Under the pieces are notes generated by a model. That model ran no database searches. It saw only the letters and a list, made by a program, of their open reading frames with translations, and was not told the DNA's origin. Below, piece by piece: positions 58,349 through 64,000 of a DNA stretch of 64,000 nt (position 1 is the first letter of the stretch; every line of letters begins with the position of its first letter). The stretch is from assembly GCA_937995735.1 (NCBI GenBank), contig CALKIZ010000045.1, positions 44,464-108,463 of the forward strand, in the 5' to 3' direction. A program made the position numbers and the translations under genes. The DNA comes from an uncultured Neomegalonema sp. GTDB taxonomy: Bacteria > Pseudomonadota > Alphaproteobacteria > Rhodobacterales > Rhodobacteraceae.

Positions 58349-60925
58349 TCAGGCACGGGTCGCGCTGTCACCACCGGTCCATTCATCGGCAACACGTATG
58401 CTTTCTAAATCCGAACGCTTACGAGCGAGTGCCGAATGAATATGCGCTTCATCTGTTAGAAAACGGCACACAACAGATTCGCGTGTTTTGCCTATGTTTT
58501 TCTCAAGGTTAACCGTTCCGCCTTGACGCTCTACAAATTGCTGGACGAGCGTGATGCTAAGCGCATCGCGGTGCAGAGGTGGCGGGTCCATGCCATGTAG
58601 AGACTTTTCCAAAACCTTCCAAGTTGCCCCGGACAGTTCGGAGCTCTCAGCACCGATCCACAACATCAACGTTTGACCGTGCCGGCGCACGCCAATCTCG
58701 ATAACTTCGTTCGCATCAGCATCATTGCGGACAGCATTGATGAGGTTATGCATAATTTCACGGAAGCGCGGCCCATCGCCCGGCACTTCACCAATGCTCT
58801 CAGGACAATCAACCCGCAGGCTGATGGGTTCAACAACATTGCGTTCGATATAGCGTACTGTCGCTTCAATCACAGACTTCAGGTGAACCGCTTCAACACG
58901 AAACGGAAAATCATCTGCCTGAATCATTGCCAAGTCGGTGATGCCGGTCACCAATTGCCGCAGGTCATTGGCCGCCGTTGAAACACCTGTCGTGTATTCG
59001 CGCTGCTTATCATTCAGATCGCCGAATATCTCCTGAGAGAGAATTTCGGAAAATCCGACAATCGTATTGAGCGGAATTTTTAATTCCTGCGACGCATCAT
59101 GAATGCCGTCAAGGAAAGCACTTTTCAAGCGCGATAATTCTTCCAGCTTTTCGTTTTGCTCTCGCAGCGTGCGCTCTTTCATGACCGAGTCGGTAATATC
59201 CGTAAACGCAAACATCGTTGCCCCATCCGGCAACACGGTTCCCGCCATTCTCAACACAGTACCATCTGTGCGGTACAGCCGTTCATACCAAGTACCGCGC
59301 GCTTCGGTCGCACCTGAAACAAATTCAGTCATGCGCGACCAAACGCTTTCATCCCCGAATAACGGTTCACAAAGCGTGGCAATCTCCCGGATATGAGCCT
59401 CTTCAACCATCGAAGGTTCCAGATTCCAAAGCGCCTCAAACGCTTCATTCGACAAGCGCCGCCGCCCGTCAAGACCCAGCACCAATACAGCCTCGCGCAA
59501 CCGGGAGAACGCGGCTTGTTGAACTGCCGACACCGTTGCCATTTCGCGCTTCATTTCGAAAAAGTCGGTGACGTCTTCTACCATCAACAGCAACCCGCCC
59601 AGCGGATGAGGTTGCGCCAGCAGATGCAGCACAACACCATTCGGCAAATGCCAATGGGTTTCATGTGCCTCGGTCAACTTGGCATACCGTTCAAGCGTTT
59701 CCGTACGCCATGTCGCAAAATTACGCGCTTGCGGGACGTTGCCACGTTCCCGCAACGCATTTAAAACATCGCGGAGACTTGGCAGCGATTGCATAAATCC
59801 CGGCTCGAGACCCCAAAGGCTTGCGACCGCATCATTCGCATAGGAGAGCGTCAGATCTTTGCTGAACACTGCAACCCCGCGATGCAAACGGTCCAGTGTC
59901 AATTCATTGGCTTCGATCTGTCTGCGCAGGGCGTCCGCCGCCACAACCTGAGCCGTCATATCCGTCGCGAAGCCGACAGTGCCGTGCTTGACAGGGACTT
60001 CACGAAATTCAAGCGTCCGCTTGGACCCGTCGATCACCGTAGCAGTACGCACTTTCTGAGGTCGCCCCACCGTGCGCGCTCTGGTTGCCAAATCCGAGAG
60101 CAAGTTTTCTTCGCCGCCGAAAACCAATTCAGTCTTTTGGCTGATAACCTCTTCCAGATCAGCCGCTTCGACCGCATCAATATAAGCCTGATTAACCCAT
60201 ACCGGATTGCCATCCATATCCCGGCGCCATGCGATGATTGGTGCGTGGTCAAAACTTTCCGCCAACTCACTTTGCAGCAAATCATTTTCGCGCGACGCAG
60301 TGTCATCACCAAAAGCAAACCGGCGATCAGCAGCACCTTCAATAATACGAACAAGGGCACGCCCGCCAAGCGTCCGGCCAAAAATCTTTCTTGGTCCCGA
60401 CTGCGGTGAATTGATCGACGCCTCAAACGGAACCCCCATATCGAGCAGCGCATCGAGATCCGCCGAAACCTGAGGAGCAAAAGCCGGGGCCGCTAACACC
60501 CCCGCAATATCCGAGGTACTTGCCCCGAACTCTAGGTCATTCAGCGGAGCCGCCGCCCCAATCGCCATCTGCAATTTACGGCCCGACCAGATTACCGCAC
60601 CATCCGCGCGATCAAGCAACAGCGCGTCAAGCGCTTGAGACATGTTGTCCACTTCATCATGGGCAGCTGAGATCAGCGATGAAGACGCATTGTCGGATTG
60701 TATTTTTTGACGTGCGATAAAGAGCGACGCGCCAATACCACCAACGGCACACAAGGCCAATGCAAGCGTCGGCAACAAACTTGTCGAGGATACAACACTT
60801 TCCTGTGCCGCCCATACGGGCGACGGGCACATCAACGCCGATGTGCAAAGCAACATATATTTTCCACAGGGTGCAGGCATTCTGCTCGTCTTTTTATACA
60901 CATAACTGCGTCCCGCGTACTGCAT
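58349..60925 (-). CDS. PAS-domain histidine-kinase-like protein, DivL-like, with degenerate H box
   Basis: Membrane anchor, several PAS-like segments (HAPIIAWRRDMDGNPVWVNQAYIDAVEA), then LKSAFLDGIHDASQELKIPLNTIVGFSEILSQEIFGDLNDKQREYTTGVSTAANDLRQLV. ATPase-like C-terminus EIMHNLINAVRNDA. Confidence 0.8.
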   Translation of the reverse strand: MQYAGRSYVYKKTSRMPAPCGKYMLLCTSALMCPSPVWAAQESVVSSTSLLPTLALALCAVGGIGASLFIARQKIQSDNASSSLISAAHDEVDNMSQALDALLLDRADGAVIWSGRKLQMAIGAAAPLNDLEFGASTSDIAGVLAAPAFAPQVSADLDALLDMGVPFEASINSPQSGPRKIFGRTLGGRALVRIIEGAADRRFAFGDDTASRENDLLQSELAESFDHAPIIAWRRDMDGNPVWVNQAYIDAVEAADLEEVISQKTELVFGGEENLLSDLATRARTVGRPQKVRTATVIDGSKRTLEFREVPVKHGTVGFATDMTAQVVAADALRRQIEANELTLDRLHRGVAVFSKDLTLSYANDAVASLWGLEPGFMQSLPSLRDVLNALRERGNVPQARNFATWRTETLERYAKLTEAHETHWHLPNGVVLHLLAQPHPLGGLLLMVEDVTDFFEMKREMATVSAVQQAAFSRLREAVLVLGLDGRRRLSNEAFEALWNLEPSMVEEAHIREIATLCEPLFGDESVWSRMTEFVSGATEARGTWYERLYRTDGTVLRMAGTVLPDGATMFAFTDITDSVMKERTLREQNEKLEELSRLKSAFLDGIHDASQELKIPLNTIVGFSEILSQEIFGDLNDKQREYTTGVSTAANDLRQLVTGITDLAMIQADDFPFRVEAVHLKSVIEATVRYIERNVVEPISLRVDCPESIGEVPGDGPRFREIMHNLINAVRNDADANEVIEIGVRRHGQTLMLWIGAESSELSGATWKVLEKSLHGMDPPPLHRDALSITLVQQFVERQGGTVNLEKNIGKTRESVVCRFLTDEAHIHSALARKRSDLESIRVADEWTGGDSATRA

Positions 60926-60951
60926 ACGTCGAACTGATTGACTTGACCAGC

Positions 60952-62361
60952 TTAAAGTAGCTGCACTTTTGCCGGTTCTATTGCACGGTTCAAATCACCG
61001 CCTTGACCCTCACCGAGCGGCCACAAAAGCTGAACGACTGCTCCGGATCCTTTACCGCGACCCCGCCGGTTAAAAAATGTTACTTTCAGGCCACGGCGCT
61101 CTAACAAGGTCTTGGCGATAAATATCCCAAGGCCCATCCCTTCATAACCCGTCTCAGCATTCTTGTGCCGCGATCTGCTGGTAACGAAAGGCTCGCCGAG
61201 CCTTCCAAGCACCTCTGAAGGATAACCCATCCCGTCATCTTCGATGCGAACCTCTAATCGCTCAGCGGAAATATGGCTGTGAATCGTCACACTCGAATGC
61301 GCGAAATCAACAGCATTCTGAATGAGGTTCCGCAATCCGTGGATAATCTCAGGGCGGCGCTCGATTCCGGGTGTGACCGGCGCAACGTCATGGACCATCG
61401 CGCCATTCACCATGAAAATCACCGCTTTGCCGGTGTGACGGTGCGGGCTGGCCGCTTCTTCGAGAATCGAGAGCAGTGGAACTTCCTGAAAGCCGGTAAT
61501 ATCCTGCCGCTGAATCCCCGCCAGTTCCGCCAGAATATCACGGCAGCGCGCCGTTTGCTCACGGATCAGCGCCAAATCACCTTCCTTATCGATTCCTTCG
61601 GGTAAATTGCGTTCCATTTCGCGCGCCGTCACCGCGATTGTGGCCAAAGGCGTTCCCAGCTCATGCGCCGCCGCCGCTGCCATAGCCCCCAGCGATGACA
61701 GCTGATGCTCGCGCGACAACGCAAGCTGAGTCGCCGCCAATGCCTGAGACATGCCAAAGGCTTCCTCGGCGATTCGTCCGTTATATCCGGCAGTAAACGT
61801 AATCCCGACCAGCAAGGCGAGCGCGAATCCGATGCGATAAATCACCGGAAGAATCAGTTCCTCACCATTCGTTCGGACCAGCGGAAAATGCCACAGCTCG
61901 ATTAAGACAATCAGCACCAGACAGACCGCAACAACAATCCGCGCGCCCCATATGGTCAGCGCCGCCGCACTGATTGTCGTTGTTGCAAGAAACAAAATGC
62001 AAAACGGGTTCGACAATCCCCCGGACAATGCCAGCAAAACGGCCAATTGTACCGCGTCAAAAATCAGCCATCCCAAGGCGGCGCGCTCTGACAACCTTGC
62101 GTTTGAAGGCAAAAAGCTGGCGGCGAGAATATTGAACCAGATCGACCCTAAAATCACCGCAAGACTGGGGATCAACGCGAGGTCGAAATCCAAAAAGAAA
62201 TGTACAAATAATATTGTTATGAGCTGACCGGTGACCGCCACCCATCGGATATTGGCCAGCGTCGCCGCTCGAACGCCATACCGGCGCTCATGTACCAATG
62301 ACAGATAATTATCTGCATCCTTCTGTCCGGTATCCGGATTTTTTCCGGCTTCAACAGCCAT
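60952..62361 (-). CDS. regB: RegB/PrrB/ActS-family redox-sensing histidine kinase
   Basis: Six TM segments, GGLSNPFCILFLA quinone-site-like motif, SSLGAMAAAAAHELGTPLATIAV H box, EQTARCRDILAEL redox-box Cys, LIQNAVDFA, DDGMGYPSEVL. Confidence 0.9.
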   Translation of the reverse strand: MAVEAGKNPDTGQKDADNYLSLVHERRYGVRAATLANIRWVAVTGQLITILFVHFFLDFDLALIPSLAVILGSIWFNILAASFLPSNARLSERAALGWLIFDAVQLAVLLALSGGLSNPFCILFLATTTISAAALTIWGARIVVAVCLVLIVLIELWHFPLVRTNGEELILPVIYRIGFALALLVGITFTAGYNGRIAEEAFGMSQALAATQLALSREHQLSSLGAMAAAAAHELGTPLATIAVTAREMERNLPEGIDKEGDLALIREQTARCRDILAELAGIQRQDITGFQEVPLLSILEEAASPHRHTGKAVIFMVNGAMVHDVAPVTPGIERRPEIIHGLRNLIQNAVDFAHSSVTIHSHISAERLEVRIEDDGMGYPSEVLGRLGEPFVTSRSRHKNAETGYEGMGLGIFIAKTLLERRGLKVTFFNRRGRGKGSGAVVQLLWPLGEGQGGDLNRAIEPAKVQLL

Positions 62362-62502
62362 GTATGCGCCTTTCGAGGTCGCTTAAACTTCCAGCAAACG
62401 TGATTTTTTAAATCGCAGCACTCCGGGGCAATGTCATACAAGACGGATTGCAGCATCTCCCGATATGATAGATATGGCACGAAACGCCTCAAAGGACACA
62501 TT

Positions 62503-63126
62503 ATGACTTCATTTCGCACTGCTTCCCTCGCAACAGGGGCCGTTTTGTTCGCGGGCGTTATCGGGTTGGGTAGCTATACGGCACTTGGCGGAAAGTTGCC
62601 GGGGGCGCGGTCTTGTCCGGGGGGAATCACCAATGCGAGCATCGGCGGCCCGTTTGAACTGACAAGTCAAACCGGCGCGCGCATGGGGTCTGAGCAATTC
62701 AAGGGCAAACCTTCCCTTGTCTATTTCGGGTATACAACCTGCCCTGATGTGTGCCCTCTGGATTTGGCGGAAGTAGCTGAAGCCGTTGACATTTTGGCTG
62801 ATGAGCACGGCGAAACCGTGCAACCGGTCTTCATCACAATCGACCCGGAACGCGATACCGTTGAAAAGGTCGGGGAATATGCCGGCTTTTTTCACGATAA
62901 TATGGTTGGCTTGACCGGAACTCCCGAAGAAATCGCGAAAACCGCAAAGTCCTTCAAAGTCTTTTACCAGCGGGTTGCCGACCCCGAATTTCAAGACGGT
63001 TATTTGATGAGCCACTCGAACACGATTTATCTGCTCGACGACAATGCGGAGTATATGACGTTTTACCGGGCGAACGAAGTAACCCCGAAAGACCTCGCCA
63101 GCGGCGTGGCCTGTCACATAGGATAG
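62503..63126 (+). CDS. SCO1/SenC-family copper/thiol protein
   Basis: N-terminal TM anchor, LVYFGYTTCPDVCPLDLAEVAEAVDIL (CxxxC), FITIDPERDT, YLMSHSNTIYLLD (conserved His). Confidence 0.95.
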   Translation: MTSFRTASLATGAVLFAGVIGLGSYTALGGKLPGARSCPGGITNASIGGPFELTSQTGARMGSEQFKGKPSLVYFGYTTCPDVCPLDLAEVAEAVDILADEHGETVQPVFITIDPERDTVEKVGEYAGFFHDNMVGLTGTPEEIAKTAKSFKVFYQRVADPEFQDGYLMSHSNTIYLLDDNAEYMTFYRANEVTPKDLASGVACHIG

Positions 63127-63150
63127 TTTTAACCGCGCAAGACAAAGCAT

Positions 63151-63169
63151 CCTCTCCTTGTGGGAGAGG
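63151..63169 (+). terminator. Short hairpin downstream of the SCO1/SenC gene
   Basis: CCTCTCC-TTGTG-GGAGAGG. Confidence 0.4.
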
Positions 63170-63201
63170 GAGCTTTGACGGCAATAATCTCATCTTAAAA
63201 A

Positions 63202-63936
63202 TCAACCCTTATCCGGTGGGCGTGGCTCGTGCCGGACGAGGCAATGACAATCCCATAAAATCTCATCGACCTTGTGGAGATGCTTTCGCCGATACCCCGG
63301 TGGCAGGCCCATGCGCAGCGGCGGAACGCTTTTCGGCCCCGGCGCGGCGGCTTTGCGTTTCGCCACTTCGCGGACATAGCGTTCGGCTTGCTTTGGCATA
63401 TCTTCCAGCGCCAGTTTGAGCGCCAAAAGCCGGCGACAAAGCACCTTCGCAGAAACCTCATCCTCCGGCGTTAAAACCGCTTTCGGTTCCGACCAGAGGA
63501 TAAAATCAGGCTCGCCGTCAAATGTCCCAATCCGCACTTGAATATGCGGGTCCGTGGAGCCACTCGCCTTGGGCTTGCTGCGTGGTTTGCGCCGGTTGGG
63601 ATGCAGTTCAGGAAAATATTTGCGCGGATCAATCAAACAAAATTGCGGCGCACGCGACCCGCGCTTTTCGCCCGTGCCTTTACCCGCCGGGCTTTTTCGT
63701 TTCGCAGGTTTCACATACTCAGGCACAGCCATATCCCGTGCGACCATCGCAATAATCCGCCGCGCTGCCGATTCAGCAGGCCGCAAAATCAGCAAAACCG
63801 CATTGCGAACATGCCGTGGCAGCTTGTCGATAACCGCTTCATCCGAAGCCACCCCCGCCGACACAAACAACCCCGCGACAATGCGCAACAGCACAAGGCG
63901 GTAGTTTTCAGTCATGCGGTCAAGGCTCCAGATCAT
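63202..63936 (-). CDS. conserved hypothetical protein, basic
   Basis: Continuous 244-aa ORF on the minus strand with no opposing recognisable protein. RYVREVAKRKAAAPGPKSVPPLRMGLPPGYRRKHLHKVDEILWDCHCLVRHE. Confidence 0.65.
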   Translation of the reverse strand: MIWSLDRMTENYRLVLLRIVAGLFVSAGVASDEAVIDKLPRHVRNAVLLILRPAESAARRIIAMVARDMAVPEYVKPAKRKSPAGKGTGEKRGSRAPQFCLIDPRKYFPELHPNRRKPRSKPKASGSTDPHIQVRIGTFDGEPDFILWSEPKAVLTPEDEVSAKVLCRRLLALKLALEDMPKQAERYVREVAKRKAAAPGPKSVPPLRMGLPPGYRRKHLHKVDEILWDCHCLVRHEPRPPDKG

Positions 63937-64000
63937 GGTGTCTTTCTATTAAAAAACAAAACAAGAACATTTAAGCTGGAAAATTTGAACCTGTCAAGCA

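Overview
This 64 kb window looks like a chromosomal segment from an alphaproteobacterium, mid-GC by eye. Lineage cues are RegB/SenC, a TsaE/AmgK fusion with MurU and AddAB, a DivL-like kinase, a TipF-like EAL protein, DUF3035-lspA, and DUF952-pyrD. Coding density is high and about 50 ORFs are credible. I recognise no rRNA, tRNA, CRISPR array, transposase or prophage. Main blocks are: CaiB-type CoA-transferase plus 2OG oxygenase-like gene; SWIM/SNF2 helicase; ATP-PEP carboxykinase; a large DUF11/SdrD-like surface protein; purM-purN-saccharopine-dehydrogenase-like; paired M16 peptidases with DUF3035 and lspA; NhaP/SPFH/YtoQ; a GDSL autotransporter; a fatty-acid beta-oxidation cluster (MerR, acyl-CoA DH, GST, thiolase, FadB-like); hotdog thioesterases, MATE, pyrD; a PhyH/HD-domain pair; trxA; addA/addB; murU, tsaE-amgK and two histidine kinases; SCO1/SenC. 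The best candidates for something undescribed are: (1) a Doc-type toxin with an unfamiliar 122-aa partner, embedded between the thiolase and FadB-like genes; (2) a tightly coupled phytanoyl-CoA-dioxygenase-like and HD-domain gene pair, reminiscent of PhnY/PhnZ or TmpA/TmpB but without phosphonate neighbours; (3) a DivL-like PAS 'kinase' whose phospho-acceptor position and ATP-binding G box look degenerate. All calls come from reading the sequence and ORF translations by eye. No database search was run.
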